From Onthophagus taurus (taxonomy: Eukaryota > Arthropoda > Insecta > Coleoptera > Scarabaeidae), in NCBI RefSeq assembly GCF_036711975.1, contig NC_091967.1, forward strand, positions 13,330,001 to 13,394,000: a stretch of 64,000 nucleotides of DNA, written 5' to 3'. The translations under genes and the position numbers were made by a program. Of the stretch, positions 11,977 to 26,635 are shown in pieces. The notes under the pieces were generated by a model, which ran no database searches, was not told the DNA's origin, and saw nothing but the letters and a program-made list of their open reading frames with translations. The first letter of the stretch is position 1. Each line of letters starts with the position of its first letter.

Positions 11977-14829
11977 CAAGCAACTATAGTAGTAGTATGG
12001 CATTTAGATAAACATATACTTTGTACTGTTTTGAAAAGAAACTATTAGTGTAGATACAACCCTTTAGCAAACCGTATGTAAAGACGACCAATTAAAGTTT
12101 GTTCAAAGTTAAAAATACTTCTAGAAATTTAATATACGGATCATTCTTACTTTCATGCAAGTTGTTATATAAATATCCACTTTGCATAAACTTAAAATAG
12201 CTTAAATTCTCAAATAGCACGTAACCTTTAGATAAGTTTTCATAGTTCAGAAACGGTAGATAGAATTTAATATCCACTGTACTGGTACAAAGAATCTTAC
12301 GGTGTGAGTTTATTTTTCAATTTATTCATAAGGAAACTTTCATAATCTGTTATGAAGTGGATACCAGCTACCCACTCGTTTCAAGTTTGCTTTTATTCGC
12401 CTTTAAGGTTGTTCTAGAGGTTTACTCAAGGAACAAAAGCTACCAATACTGCACGAACTCATACCACCTACACGAAAAGGGAATGTAAAGAAACTGAGAA
12501 ATTGAAAGGTTTAATTCTTTGATGAGATCTCTTCGAGAACCAATTTAATAATTCCGTAAAGGTTTTCTACAAAATTTAATTTGAAACTTCTTAGTATGAT
12601 CTTATTATGTAAATAACCTCGGCAATATTTTCATATTTAAAATAGGTTCGCATATTGCGTTGCAGTAAAGTGTCACACCAAGAGTTTCTAGTTCGAAGAA
12701 GATGTTCGCTGGAATCACAAATCTGCATAATGTATTCGCGGTATGATGTTGGAACATCTATAAAAATAAAAAAAAATTAATGTGCTTCAGTATATTATGA
12801 TTTTAATCTGTAAACTATTTTAATAATTGCTTTTAAAAAAGTAAACTGTTGCATATTAAAATTAATATTCCTTTTCGTTAAGATGTTTAATTTAGATAGC
12901 ACAAAATTACAATTTACTGAAATAGTTTTCCACGAGGAGACGATATAATCTACATCTTCCAACTTTTAAATACTTATGAACCACAATCAGATAAAACTTT
13001 AAAAATATTACGGCTTAATTACTACTATTATTGCAGTAACATGCACAATGTATGATAATAATCACATTTTTCTTTTTCCCTTTTAAAGTAAAACTTATAA
13101 TATTCGCCTCCTCCTTTAATAATTCATTTTATAGCTGCTTGTCCACGTAATTTATAGCCATTCAATTCAAGCTTCGAGGGAGTAAATGCACATCCCATGG
13201 GATCTATAAACTGTTGAAGATGCGTTCGGGATTTCCAACACAGGCTTTGAACTTTGCAAAATACCCCCAGAAAACTCTGTGGTTGGTTCGTTTCGATCCC
13301 GCGAGACTCGATTCTACAGAACCGGCTTTCTAGACATCATTTATTCCAAGATTTCGTACCATTTTAATCAACTTACTATTATTTACGGCAGCATCGGTTT
13401 AGAACGAGCAAATTACCAGTTCGTAACTATGAATCTGCGAAATAAATCGGTTCTCTATTCATCGTAAATAAAGAAATATAAGATGGAAAGTTGAAAACTT
13501 GTTGGGATTATACATTTTTGTTTTACTTTTGTGTACCGGAAAAGCTTACCTAATCTACTTATAAAAACTCGTACTACCTTAAAGAACAATTAAATCAAAC
13601 GAGTAAAGTTTCCATTAGAAGACCGGTACAATTACTCATTAAACGTCACTAACATAAGTATTACATCTCCTGTTGCAATCCTCATTTAAATCTTAGAATT
13701 TGTAGAGTTTCTGAAGATCTTTCTCAAGGAAAGTTAAGTGCTACATTCAGGGATAATTCACAGGAACCGTTTATTCATCGGATGCTCATTCTTGAAAACT
13801 TTACATTCGTCAAACTTTGAAAATAAACTTTTAGGAACTGTTGAAATGCATTAATTTGAATATATGATCTAAAATAAATCTAAAAGAAGCATCTGAAAAT
13901 AGGAGAAAAACAATAATATAAAGATAACTTATTATTACAAAGACCCTATTTATAGTTTGTAATTTAATTGCAACTATCTACATTTCAAAGGACATGCATT
14001 TCAGTAACAAATTCGCCCTTTACATGAGTCAACGATTAACGATCACGATTTCCTTTCAACTTCAACCAACAATGGAAAAGGTTCCTTTGTATTCTGATTA
14101 GTTGTTTACTCCAAAATAAAAGATGACGCAGCTTTTTAATCCTTTAAAAGAATTAAATTAAAATTTCTCAAATATTTAAATCCCACCAAATTCCGTGTTA
14201 TATGCTAAATTATTCTGTATTATCATATTTTGTTAGCGATAAACTAAATTTTACCAAATATTCGCAAAGATTTAGCGAAAACCCGTCGTATTTTGGCAGT
14301 TAAATGTGTCCAAATCGTGATTTCTCAGCAAACTCGCTCTCATAAATCACCGCGGAACAAAATTCATACAGATTGCCTCTACTGTTACTGGATGTAGCCG
14401 CATACATGTAGTTGCGATCCATATATACATAGAATGGGAGAGATGGAACAATTGGTCAGAATTGTTAATAACCCTACGTTGTTTAGTACCGACTGCGCCA
14501 TGTAACACTTGCTTATTTTCACGTTCTAATAGGAAATATGCAAATTTCTTACATTCTATTAACAGAGTTATTAAAATCCTCCAAAAATAAACTTGGGTTT
14601 ACAAGTTTACGTAAAAATTGCTTTTTTACGTTTTAAAATTATTTAATTAAGGCTCCGTGCTTTTACTTATTTGATAGGATCTCTGAAAGGGTGGTGCATT
14701 TAATATTAAATCTTTAAAATTTCGTATTTCTTTCATAAATTTTATTATTTCTTAATTTGGTGAAAAATTTGGAGAATGCTATTTTCAGATTATTTGGCAA
14801 AGACAAATATTTACATCCTGACGGATCGC
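11977..14829. other. intergenic, no gene recognised
   Basis: AT-rich, with no supported gene. A GC-richer block at about 13140-13345 includes a 62-codon frame from 13279 but no recognisable protein signal. It could be regulatory. Confidence 0.35.
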
Positions 14830-15290
14830 CTTTTGCAGTTGCTAGAAGCAGATCTATCTGAACTTTGTTGACGATCATGAAATGTCTGAATTGCTTGATG
14901 TTCCCTAACTATCCAGTGGCGAAGATTCAATTTCAGAATTTGACGTGCCCTTAAGTGAAAAATGATTATTATCACGATCAACCCTATGCCGGGCAAAATA
15001 ACGCAATTATAAGCATACGAAGTTATACTGTCAATTATACAGAACATGAAAACGTAGATGAAGTCGCCATAGACTTAGGAGTCTGATTATTTTGGCGAAA
15101 GCAATGGGTTAACACAACGTTATTGATAGATAGTCTCAAAAATTATGAGCAGTAACATGGAAATACTTCTTGGCATGTTTCATATCGCTAATAACAGCCA
15201 ATCAAATCCTTCCGAAGACGATTTGTTTCAAATTGACAATCTCATGGTTAGATGTTTAGTGGTGGTAGCGAAAAAGATTTATTGTGGTAA
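14830..15290 (+). pseudogene. piggyBac-like transposase relic
   Basis: Disrupted plus-strand frames read VDDHEMSELLDVP and DSISEFDVPLSEK, typical of the acidic, Ser-rich piggyBac N-terminus. From 15145 they read MSSNMEILLGMFHIANN and NPSEDDLFQIDNLM, matching the conserved piggyBac stretch with M-S-x-x-R-F, L-H-F-x-D-N and D-x-L-x-K-I. Several stops separate the pieces, and no catalytic Asp region downstream could be followed. No terminal repeats were found, so only a fragment survives. Confidence 0.5.
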
Positions 15291-15770
15291 GATAAGTCTG
15301 CAAAACGACTCCCAGATAGTTGAAGGTCATCACTTGTTCTGTGATTTCACCTTCCAGCTCCAGCTTGTATCATCCAAGATTCCTAGACTTCACTAATGTT
15401 TTGGGTTTTTCTGTAAAAATCCTCATATTGCGTTTTCCTCTTTGGCCGAGGAGCCCTTGGAGATCATCTGCGTTCTCTGCTACAAAGTACATCGACGGCA
15501 TAGCACATTATATTTATCTTATCGTTTCCCATTTTGTACCTATATGTATCCAGGTTAACCTCTTCTATTATCTATTATCGTTGTGGTCTTTAATTTGATG
15601 TGTTGTATTATGAAGATCACATCTATTGTACTTCCATTCCGTCGGAATCCGTGCTGTTCATCCAACATTTCTATCATTGCCTGGAGATTTTGGTGTATGA
15701 TATCAGTTAATAGTTGCAACGTTTGTTTTTTGAAATGAAGAATCCCTTGTACAAACTAACGCTCGAGGAT
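15290..15770 (-). pseudogene. LINE reverse transcriptase relic
   Basis: On the minus strand, frames with stops contain EQHGFRRNGSTIDVIFI, the RT block usually written QxGFRxxxSTxDxI, and further on LELEGEITEQVMTFNYLG, the conserved FxYLG region. Between them the YADD region is too eroded to place. The fragment abuts the plus-strand piggyBac relic, so it is probably a nested or neighbouring insertion. Confidence 0.55.
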
Positions 15771-18700
15771 ATCTTTATTCCTTTAATTTATGCCATACGC
15801 GTGATGCAAATCCCAAACTAAGTTTATATTAACGAGCAAGCGATAAATTTGCAAATTTGCCTCTTCTACATTTTCATCCTCAGCGTCACCATTTTTGTCT
15901 AGGGATTAAAAAGAAGAAAAAAATTTGGGATGAAATAACTGTTAAACTAAATAAGATGTTGCGGCCGGTTAAAAGGAACGTAAAAGTGACTGACAGTGGT
16001 TTTACTGACTTCATATTCTAGAGTATTACTTCTGCAAGGAAAATATAGACGCCACTATCAAATGATGTCAAATTCATCGTATTGTATAAAAATATTGGTT
16101 AAAATTGTTACTAACTAATCCTTGTTATCACTTTTATCATATTTATATATTGACACGCAGAATATTACTCATGTATTTTGAATAGTCCTTTACAATATTC
16201 ATTATATTCACACTATATAATAATTTATAATATAACACGATTCAACCATGTAATCCCGGTTAACCACTAAATTAAACACGACGATATATTTGCTATTTTA
16301 TCACAAAATATCCCCTCTCCGTTATACGTTCACTTTACAAATAATCCCGTTGATGAAAATTTAATTTCCAATAGACTAGCTGCATTCGGCAGAAAAGTTC
16401 AATTGTTCACATTAAATAGTAATAACGTTCCCGAGAGAATCCTGATTTACCTTAATTTATGTTAAATCGTCTAATCGAAACGATTTTTTTGATGATAAAT
16501 GATTCATCCAAAAACATCATTCATTAATAACTTGATGTTGGTTAATGTAAAAAGGAGAAAAAAATAGTAAATTATGAGTCATATTGTAGATACAGAATGA
16601 AAGCAAACACCATATGCTCTCCTATCTTGTTGAGTGTATAACATCATTTCACCATTTTCCTTGAATACGTTTGTATTAACTTGGCTTATTAGCCTAAATG
16701 GTTAATGTTTAACTTGATGAAGTACACAAATAGATTAAATTAAAAACTTCATTACCTAAACTAAAGTAATTTTACAATCTATAAAGATCCTTTGCTATAT
16801 AGTTGCTGAAATAATAATATTTTTAGTTCCTATCACAATTTCTGCACCGCAATGCAGATATGAGAAAATTCTTCGTGCATCATTACCTACCAAAACCCAT
16901 TCAAAAGTAAGCAATAATTCATTTGACCGTAAAAATCTCCATAGCACAAAAGCTTTTATAGTCTCCGCGTGAGTTACGCTTTTAACTTGACGTATAACAT
17001 GAACTGCTCTCTGTTGAAGGTTTTTGTTACGTGATTGATGTAACACATTTACATCCAATGATTCAGTTTAAAATAAATTTAAAAAAACTGCCTAAAACTT
17101 TCCTGTGAAAATAAAATACAAAAAATAAAATAAAATAAAGAGAATCTGTAATTTTATATTGTAGTTATTACAACGGTGTTTACTAAAAACGTTGCGTAGC
17201 ATATTTTACCTTGAAATTTCAAACGTTTTAAAACATAAACTATAAAAATTACAAGCCAGAAAATCTGTAAACCTATAAAACTTCTTTAACTATCTGTTAA
17301 TGCGTTTTTGTTTTTAGTTCCACTTTTTGGTAATTTTCCCATAGCGTGTTAGTTTAATACGCATCAAATTTTTATTTTACAAGGGCAATTAAAACCAGTT
17401 TAAGTTAATTACCGCGAAAGTAATTTTAGTCAATTAATTCAAAAGAAAAATCTCGACTATAAATTAATTGAGTAAAGTACACTTATCGATAAAAGTAAAT
17501 GTTTTTCGTTCCTATTAATAATAAATAATTGGTAAATCAGTGTCTACGCGTCGACATATTAGAAATATGCACACCTCCATCAAACAATTTACATTAACGC
17601 ATTTGTGTAAAATACTTCATGAATATTGCACCATTGTAAAAAAACGTTCAAGTGTAAACTTGCGGTCACAAGGAACCATAAAAACACAGGCGGAATTGTT
17701 ACGACTCTGTTTATTTGCCACAAGTCTTCCTCAAATGTCGACGTTTCTGTTTTTATCGCCCTATAATAATCGCTTTTTGGGTCAAGATCATTTACATCAG
17801 TTAAAAAAATTGAAATAAAAAATTTGTGCGTATCGTTAAGTATTTATTAAGTTCAGAAAAAACAGGAAATTAATTGCAATCATTTTATCATTCACTAATT
17901 TTTTTTCTGCAATTCAGATGGATGCCTAGAGTTTTATTGCTAAAGTGATTTGCAATTAACAGTGGTCGATAGTAAATTTTCAAAATTGCTTATTATTCAA
18001 TTTATACGTATGTGTTATTAAAATCAAATTTGTAATCATATTTTTTTTTCAATTTCATTCATAAAATTTATAGACAATTTTAACATTTATGTTTTCATTT
18101 CAGTTTGCTGGTAAATGAAGTTATTTTATGTTTTTAATTTAATGAGATAAGTCGTCCAATTTCCTTGAAATCAAACCCCTTTTTCTGGAACAATCCGACA
18201 TGAATATTAAAAAATCTGGACTGGAACCAACATTTTTCGTCTCACTTTTGCAAATACCAGAACTGTTTGGCTTTTCAGGTTGCCATCTCTCGAAATTCTC
18301 GAGATGAGCAGGTTTCTCTTGATGAGATAAACGACTTCTGTTGGGACTTGAATCATTTTTTTGGCAATTATAAAAGAACGTTTTAAAAATATACTGAATT
18401 GCCAAATTGTAAATTTGCGATAAACATCAAATAATCTTGAGGATGAACTCTTGGGTTACAAATTCTGAGTCTCTCAAGTTTTCTTTACTTTTTTCCTTTC
18501 GATTGAGTATGACGTTTTGGTTCATGTCTTAAAAAGAATATCATAAAACCAATCATTCTTTTTCTAATCATTGCCACATAAATTCCTTGGACCTCAATGG
18601 AAATCCTTCGCAAATTCAATATGCATTGGTGTCTGCATATATAAGATATGTTTTTGGCACACTTGAAAACTTTGTGGATTTGTCTATTTCTTAGCTTCAA

Positions 18701-20880
18701 TAACTTTAGTCACTTAAATCGTTAAGATGATGGCTTGAGGATGTTTTGTGTCAACTTGGTATTCCCGGATACCGTTTTTGAGGTGAGTACCTTTAGGTTC
18801 TTCACAGCCTTGACGTTGGAAGGCAGTAGAAAAAAAAGGGTTGGAAACCGTAAAAAACCTGAACCTCCAGACCTCAAGGCGCCAAGTATGGACTTTGCTG
18901 AGAAAAATGGGTAGCGGAACACCTTGCCATAGCCAAAAAGCAAACATCTTTCCAAGCACCAACTCAGAATTCAGAATGACTGGAATGTGGCTGGAGAAGA
19001 CTGAATCAAGAGATCTGAAAAAACTGAGATAAAACTAAGATAATAGTGCTTAGGGAAATCACGTCAGTAAAGGCACATCCATGAAGTATTTCGCATCTAT
19101 AAGCGTTTAAGACTTCCTGCTAGGTTTTGTTTGAATTTGTGACTTGGTGAAATAGATTCAGAAGAAACATCATTATCGCAAAATACACAGATTCAGAGGA
19201 CTTAATTATTACTTTAGTGTATATTGACTTCTAAGGTGAAACTATAAAATTCGCAAAATAAAATATATCAGGTGGGGTCCTGATGGCACATCACAAATGT
19301 GCTCACACCCAACCCCCTAACGAAAATTTTATTAGAAAAGCAAAACGCAAGACTGCGAGCACTGTCACGGCACACGAGAATAGTCAAGGTAAAAGGTATA
19401 AGATAGCCCACCATATACAAATTAATAAAAAAGAAAATAATAAAAGAAAAGAAACTATTGATATCTCATTAACAAGTTGACAAGGGTAGGTTTAAAGGCT
19501 CTGAGAAATAACCTCTTTAGGTCATCAGGCAAATTGTTGTAAAATACACAAATCTGGTACGTGAATGATCTTCTAAATAGTGACAACTTTTACTTAGGTG
19601 GAGAAATTCTACCGCTGAACCTCGTATTCAGATTGTGCACATCACACCGATATCTTATTTTGTTTGTCAGGTAGGAAGGCTTCCCACTGATCAAAATTTT
19701 ATGATAGAGACAAAGCGTTAGCAATTTCCGTCTATTGTACATATTTAATCAACCCATGTCACGAAGTTTATGCGAAATACGAGCAGACTGTATCAGCAGA
19801 AATTCATAATCCTTTGAAGTACTGCCTGATCAAGCTAAACATCCGCAGGAATAAACTTTGGAATGAATTCTCCAGTAAATGGGTCAATGCGCACATTTTG
19901 CAATTTCATGTACCAACTTTTTCTTTTTCATTTTTTTTATTACATTTAGCATGTTGAAATTTATTTTTTGATTCACCCTCATAGTACATCATTTTTTAAT
20001 ATGATCTCATTTACATATAATATATTTTGTTACAAATTCATTTTTCAAGCGGTACAAATCTTTCTAACGAAATATGCCACAGCGGATCTGTACAAATAAT
20101 ATGTTTAACTGAGACCATTCTCTAGATATTAATAGATATTAATCTCTTCTATCTATCATCAAATACGTATGATAACGGTTTTGGAGAGGATGCGAAAATA
20201 AGTTTCTAACAAAGCTCAAAATTTCAATTCGGAGATTGTGCTCAAGTGGATTACTACTAATTCTAAGTCTAATAAGTAATCAAATGTTTAAAGTGTTTCC
20301 TGTACTGAATAGTATCTTATTTATTAATTAACACTGATAATTCAGATAGTTATTGTTCCTCAAATAATAGATAAGCTATTTGCTGTTAAGTTTTAATTCT
20401 GAATAACCAAGGTTAATGTGACAATGTTACTCATAAATATCTTGAAGTTAGTAATGATTGTTATTTGCATTCATAAACTTGAAACATATTTTCTACCATC
20501 TCAAAATAACTGAAATAACTTGATTGTGAAATTATTTCTTTTTAAGTTAATGTTCATAACAAAATCAAATTTTTATTAGAATTACTTTTATTTTCGATTA
20601 TGTATCAGTTTCGAAATAAAACTTCAACTATATAATATCGTAACCTTTGAAAAAAAAAAACTAAATTGTTCTATTATTTAGACGTGAAATTTAAAAAAAT
20701 TTATAAAGACCTTGCTAAGATTAGATAAATTTTAAATCAACACCTTAAAAATTTTTAAATAAACACGTCCCATCCTTCGACAAAATCAATACATCAACCC
20801 AAACGACAAATCCTATCTCAAACAACCTCCCACACATCCTACTTTAAAGTTTAATGTAATAATATCAAGTTAATCTACCG
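15771..20880. other. intergenic, no gene recognised
   Basis: AT-rich. Frames at 16795-17058 (-), 17540-17818 (+), 18139-18405 (-) and 18714-19032 (both strands) have no recognisable domain. The block at 18.1-19.8 kb is somewhat richer in GC and may be eroded element sequence, but I could not assign it. Confidence 0.35.
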
Positions 20881-21295
20881 GGACTCCCGTCAAACGAACA
20901 GTCCATGCGGTGTGTGACACGCAAAATACCAATCTTATCTAAACTCTCCGTACCGAATTCACATTTTGAACCATAACGTTACCTAAAACCCGCAACCACA
21001 TCCCCCATTTCCTCATATTCTGCCGAGAATCTCTCATCGGTGTCGCAATTTCGTGCGGCGTTTCGATTACGACTTCCGAATAATACGCGAAACCATTCAG
21101 CAACCTACTCAACGACAAACGAATAATTACAACCAAATGGTAATTATGTTGACAAAGTGAGGCGACGATTATACATCGAGTTTTGCATGATTGTGCTTCT
21201 AAACGTGCCTTAGAAGTTAGTAGTTCGAGGAGTGCGTTAAAAGTTGCGTGAACATTTTTTTTAGTTATGCTTCTCCGTTGATTTTTTCTCATCAA
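20881..21295 (-). other. GC-richer block with an unassigned 118-codon frame
   Basis: The frame from 21295 to 20939 (minus) is the longest unassigned one in the first 35 kb. It reads MMRKNQRRSITKKN and ends with NVNSVRRV. It has no recognisable domain, no signal peptide and no clear splice context. The DNA is richer in CpG-containing words than its flanks (for example GTGCGGCGTTTCG near 21053). Either a small gene or exon, or a conserved regulatory block with an accidental frame, is possible. I lean to the latter. Confidence 0.2.
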
Positions 21296-24200
21296 AAAGT
21301 GAATTTAAAAACATGGTGTTTTAATGAACGGTTTCTCTCTATCTGGCTGTGATGAATAAAACGTAGGATTCTAAGATTTAGGCGTAAGGTAAATATTAAT
21401 TTTTTTTGTTTGTGTTGATTTTTATGGAGACGAGTCAATTTGCAAAATGATTGTGTGTATCTTATCGTTAAAGGTATTGATAAGACATTAAATTTATAAT
21501 TATTTATTGCTGTTGCAATGATATTTATAGATAATTTAATTTAGACAATTAACTATATAGAATTAATTTGAAAATAAAAAGTTTTCATTCTCCATATTAA
21601 AAATCGAATGTTTTCTTATGGAGTTATTTTATAACATATCATAAAATAGGTTTTGTTTAATAGCTTCATTATGAGGATTGTTGAAATCTAAAAATAAAAT
21701 AACTATCATCGTTTGGAGGTTTTATGATTTTCCATTGAAGTTTCATTATTTATAACCGGTCAAGCTAATTAGTGAAAATATGAGAAATATCATTAAATAC
21801 TAAATTTGCATTACGCACATACTTTATTTCTAAAAAAATAATATAAGTTGGAATGCAAACAAAGTTAAAAACGTAGATTCAAATAAATGCCTCAAATACC
21901 TAGAATTTTACAAAAATATACTTTTTTTATTATAACGTACTATTTACAAAGAGCTATTAAGAAAAAATATATTTAAATCTTAATCTGAGTTTCAAAAATA
22001 AACTTATTATCTGATCGGAATCAGTTTAATTTTGAGCTAATATGGAATGTGTATAAATAGAGTTAAATATTCATGATACAGATTTTACATAGAGTAACAA
22101 ATTTCGATTCAAAATTTAATAGTTATTCTCCTGTGTTTAATCATAAAACTAAACATTTAAAGAAATAAAAAACTAATAATTCTATTGTTTTACACAATAT
22201 AATTTAACGCACGTCACGTATTATATTCCTATAAAACTTAAATAAAAATGTATGTCGTAAAATTCCAAATCAAGGATAATAAAAAAAAATGCAATCACAA
22301 AGCTAAGAATAGGAACACACCGTACACTATAAAGCTTATTATTGTTACATTTTAATCTCTGATACTTATTCTCATATTGTGTACGGAGATACGATTATGT
22401 TCTTATCCATTGTTATCGTACAATGAAATCTCGGCAAAGTGCAAGCACGTCGGCTACAATTCCTGAGGGGAAGTTCAACAACTCATCCAACTTAAAATTG
22501 GGCTAAGCTAGCTATAAATCCCTAACTTTACCAAATAATACCATCTGGGAAGTACATAGAAGCTGACGTACAGGTAACTTATCTTTGGTTTAGAAATCTG
22601 AATAAACAAGAAATAGAAAAATCGATCGAAATCGAATTACGATCTGTACAGATTTTGTGTACTTATTGTGTTACATAAATAGATCGAATGTTGCACGAAT
22701 CGAACCCACGTATTTACATGTTGTATAGGTGTAATAATTCGCTATGCAATTCCCATTTGGACAGTAATATGCATTGCTAATCTATCGACTCCATATTTTG
22801 TAGAACGTCAGATCGGACAATAGGATTATATGTTTTGTTGGAGATTATCGGGGACTTCCCAGTATTACTTTATTATTTTATTTCTAAGAAAATAGTGGAC
22901 AAAAATCGACTTGTAAAATGGTATTACAGCTAAGGTTAAACATAGCGTGTATTATTTACGACGCTTATACAAACAGTTTTTACGAGTGTATTTTGCGTGA
23001 GTAGTAATTAACATGATGGTATATGTATTTGTTATGTGGAGTAATCGGCGATCATAAGTAAAAAGCTGTTGTTTTAATTTTAATTAGTTTTAAGTCGATT
23101 TTGACGCAAAACCTTTTTTCGTATATTTACGCAGTTTTGATGTCAAATCGATATAGCGTTATATTACAAATGTTGTTGTAAATTTGATTACTTTCTACAA
23201 TAACATTTTTCTTATAAAAAGCAATTATCACTAAATCGATTATAATTAAAAACAAATAAACTGAGAACGTACAGGCTTAATTGACCTTTTGCTTGCAAAT
23301 GATATAAAATGTTTCAGATATTTTGAACATTTCTGCAATACTGTACATTTTTTTAAATGATTCTCCATGATTGGCACAACGTTGATCTGAATTTAGACAT
23401 TTTTCAGTACTTTTAATTCTTTTCAAAATTTAGAATCTTTGCAACACGAATATTTAGAATAAGATCAATAACTTTTTCTGAACATAACGGTATTAGTATA
23501 CGTCCAAGAAAGAATAATAACTTATTAGAATTAGTTCACGGGGTCCATAAATTATCTTCAGTTACAAACCAGTATTTACATCAATGTTGTAGTAAAACAT
23601 CACTGATGTTACAAAAAGCTATTATAAAATGAATAGATCAGTAACCAAACCACTGCCAAAGAGGCAGCGGAATCGTCCTTTATGAGACTCCAACCCGGTT
23701 GTGAACTACAAAAAAGTCACCTATCAACAGTTGGGAGGCCTCAAAGGTACCTATCCACCCTATCTATTTATTGCCAACCGAATCCCAAAGCAATTTACGT
23801 AAAAATTAACAACAAGCTAATTCTACAACAAATTAACCCAACCCATGGTAATTTAAAGTTGACACGTTGATAGCTTTATGAACTATTCGGATAACGAAAT
23901 ATTTGAGCAAATTAACTTTTTCGTTTGTATATCCTGGTCGTTTACGCAATATATAATAATTTATCCTTCCTTACAAAACATTCAACCACGTTGTGTTGCA
24001 CTTTTCCGTCGTTAAAGTAGTATCTATTTCCAGCGTTCTGTTTTCTCCCCATCATCCATATTTAATGAACGTGTATACTTGAAGTCGTCTTTTTCGCCGT
24101 TGTACATGTATTGATCGTCGTTCAATCTTTTGTGTAAGTGAAGTAGCTTCTTATTACTCCATCTTCTCTTCGCAATTTGAGTTTTCGGCATATTCTTTTT

Positions 24201-26635
24201 TCGTCGAATATTATCAGTGGTTTTTGATGGTTAAAAGTTTAATTTATAAAAAATATACCTCAATTAAGTTGATAATTTTTTTTCAATATCAAAAAAATGT
24301 TTCATTACCTCTTGGTACATTGACCTTTGCCATTGTCCTTCAAAATCACTATGGTTTCTTTTTTTAGTAGTTTCTATTGATTCTTAGATTTAATGTTTAC
24401 ATTTTCAAGATTTTCTTCTGCATCATCTTGTTCTTTATCAGTATCAAGATTTTCTTCATCTGATTCTCCGAACCATTCATATTCCGATCAATCAATCCGC
24501 CATTCAGAGAAATTCTTAAAACAAATTGTAAAACATTTATTAGAATCCAAATGTAAATGTTTTCTCAACGTAGATTAATTTTAGCACTAATATTTTCAAA
24601 TCTGAATGCTACAATTTTAAAGCATTAGAATAAGACACTCAAATATTTTCATAATTTTGAAATACCTGTATTTTAGTTAAAAATATGTTGTGTACATTTT
24701 GTTATAATGAAATCAAATAATTTTTGTTTACAAAATTCTTTGTTTAATAAGCTTCTAGAAAGTGTTTGTATATTTTAAAGAAAAGAAGTATAAACATAGG
24801 AGGTAGTTCCTATATTTATAAAAATCGTTCAGCCTAACATGTTTACATAGCAATATTTAACAAATTAAGAAATGTATGTGTTTGCAGAGAGTGTTTAATA
24901 GTCAGAATGTGATAAGATAATCTAAATATGCTCAGAGGATGTAGAGGTTTTCAAACCACAACCAATTTGATTAAATTCATTACTTTGCAGGATAAAACTT
25001 TTGATTTAAAACGTGTGGAATTGTACTTTATTTAATATATTTGTGTTTGAGTGTATTAATGGTTAAATCTTTGTAGATTTAAATAAATACATCATAATAC
25101 ACACTTTTCGTTCCCCTTCAAAAAGCATATGCCGAAACAATAAACGAATAGATATTTTAGTATAGTTTGTAAACCAATAGACTTGTGGAATCCGCCCGTT
25201 GGAATTTTCAAGGTTCCTCCGAATACAAATTTGCGTAAATGAACAATTTTATGCGTGAAAATATCTTCAAATATACACCAAAAATACATAAAATTATTAA
25301 TAAATCAATAAACTAAAAATATTGTTATACATTTCAACTATAATTGTTGATAAAATATTTAAAGCTCAAATTGCGGCGATAACGGTAACTTTGTATTCGC
25401 TGAAATGAAACCGCACGCGTACTATCGATAAATACTTTAGGAATAATTGCGCCCTTTTGTTTGTCTTAACATTCATGCCGGAAACGGATAATACAGATAT
25501 TGATCTGGGTTGATATTACCCATTTGCACCCTTTACCGCACTTAACCCCAATGCCCGGGCAATCGTAATTCAACCTAACGATTCCTATCGAGTTTTGACC
25601 TAGGAAATAATTTCCTCTATCAACGTTTATCGTTCTTGCTGTATACCATCCGCCGACCCCATTCTCTTGTCCATATGGATTTGTAGCAAATTTACCTTCT
25701 GATAGCTTCCTCTCTCTTGAGAATTAACGCATTCAACCACATTTACAATTAAAAAAAAAATTATGGAGCAATTTTGTCTATAATGTTGTTATACCGACAT
25801 TATTTCAATCAATTATAATAAAAATGACTTACAAAAGATACGATATGAATATAAATTATTAGATTATAGAATTATTAAATTCGATTATAGTATGTATAAA
25901 ATAAATCAGACCACACAAAATATTATAATAAAGCAATTGTGATGTAATATATCAAAGCAAAATGTTATTTTCCCTTTTTATCCATTAATATAAATTATCA
26001 CAAATTAATTTAATTCCTTTTGTAATTCAAAACACACACCGTTTTATTTATATGAATGAAATGCTTCATTAATTCCATTGCATTTACAATCACTTCCTCA
26101 TTCATTTCGAAACGATTATGTCATCCTTGATATCGGAAAAATATTAAAATGGTTACTTACAAGAAAATATCGCACACAAAAGACGTAAATGTATCGGAAG
26201 ACTTTCTGATCGTATTTCGTATGCAGCCTGGAAATGTTTTTGAGATAGCAACGAAAACGATTTATGTGTGAAAAACTTTATGATAAATGTAAAAAATTTC
26301 TTTTCTGTACCTATATACTGAAAAGATTTATAATATACGTAATATGCTAAAAACCAGAAACCTCAAAAATTCGCATTTATGAAGTTTTTATCCCAACTCT
26401 AGGGATGCGTGTAGATTTAACGCCGAACGAAGCGTTTGAATTTCATACTTGGGATATTCATGAATTTCAAACGCCTGATCTGTAATCCGAACAGATTCTA
26501 GCAATAAACAATAGTCGGTTCCCCGAGAATTAATTTTATGTCAGCGTTATTCGCACCTCGTTAGTTTGTTCTCACAGTATCTTCTGTATGCAGTTTTGTT
26601 TTTTAACTTTAATTAAATTTATATAATGAATGTCT
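21296..26635. other. intergenic or intronic desert
   Basis: No gene is recognised. GC-richer islands at about 22380-22500, 23640-23780 and 25370-25720 stand out from AT-rich flanks and may be conserved non-coding elements. A loose tRNA B-box-like word near 22690-22710 (minus) lacks a foldable tRNA around it. Confidence 0.35.

Noticed and set aside
11761..12003. 80-codon minus frame rich in YCNT-like repeats
   Set aside because: It is created by the palindromic repeats of the MITE, not by a gene.
18714..19032. Overlapping frames on both strands near 18.7-19.0 kb
   Set aside because: No conserved motif and no splice signals. They are possibly eroded element sequence but cannot be assigned.
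22680..22750. tRNA-like B box (GGGTTCGATTCG, minus strand)
   Set aside because: The T stem does not pair well and no A box or cloverleaf could be built around it. A chance match or very old SINE trace is more likely.
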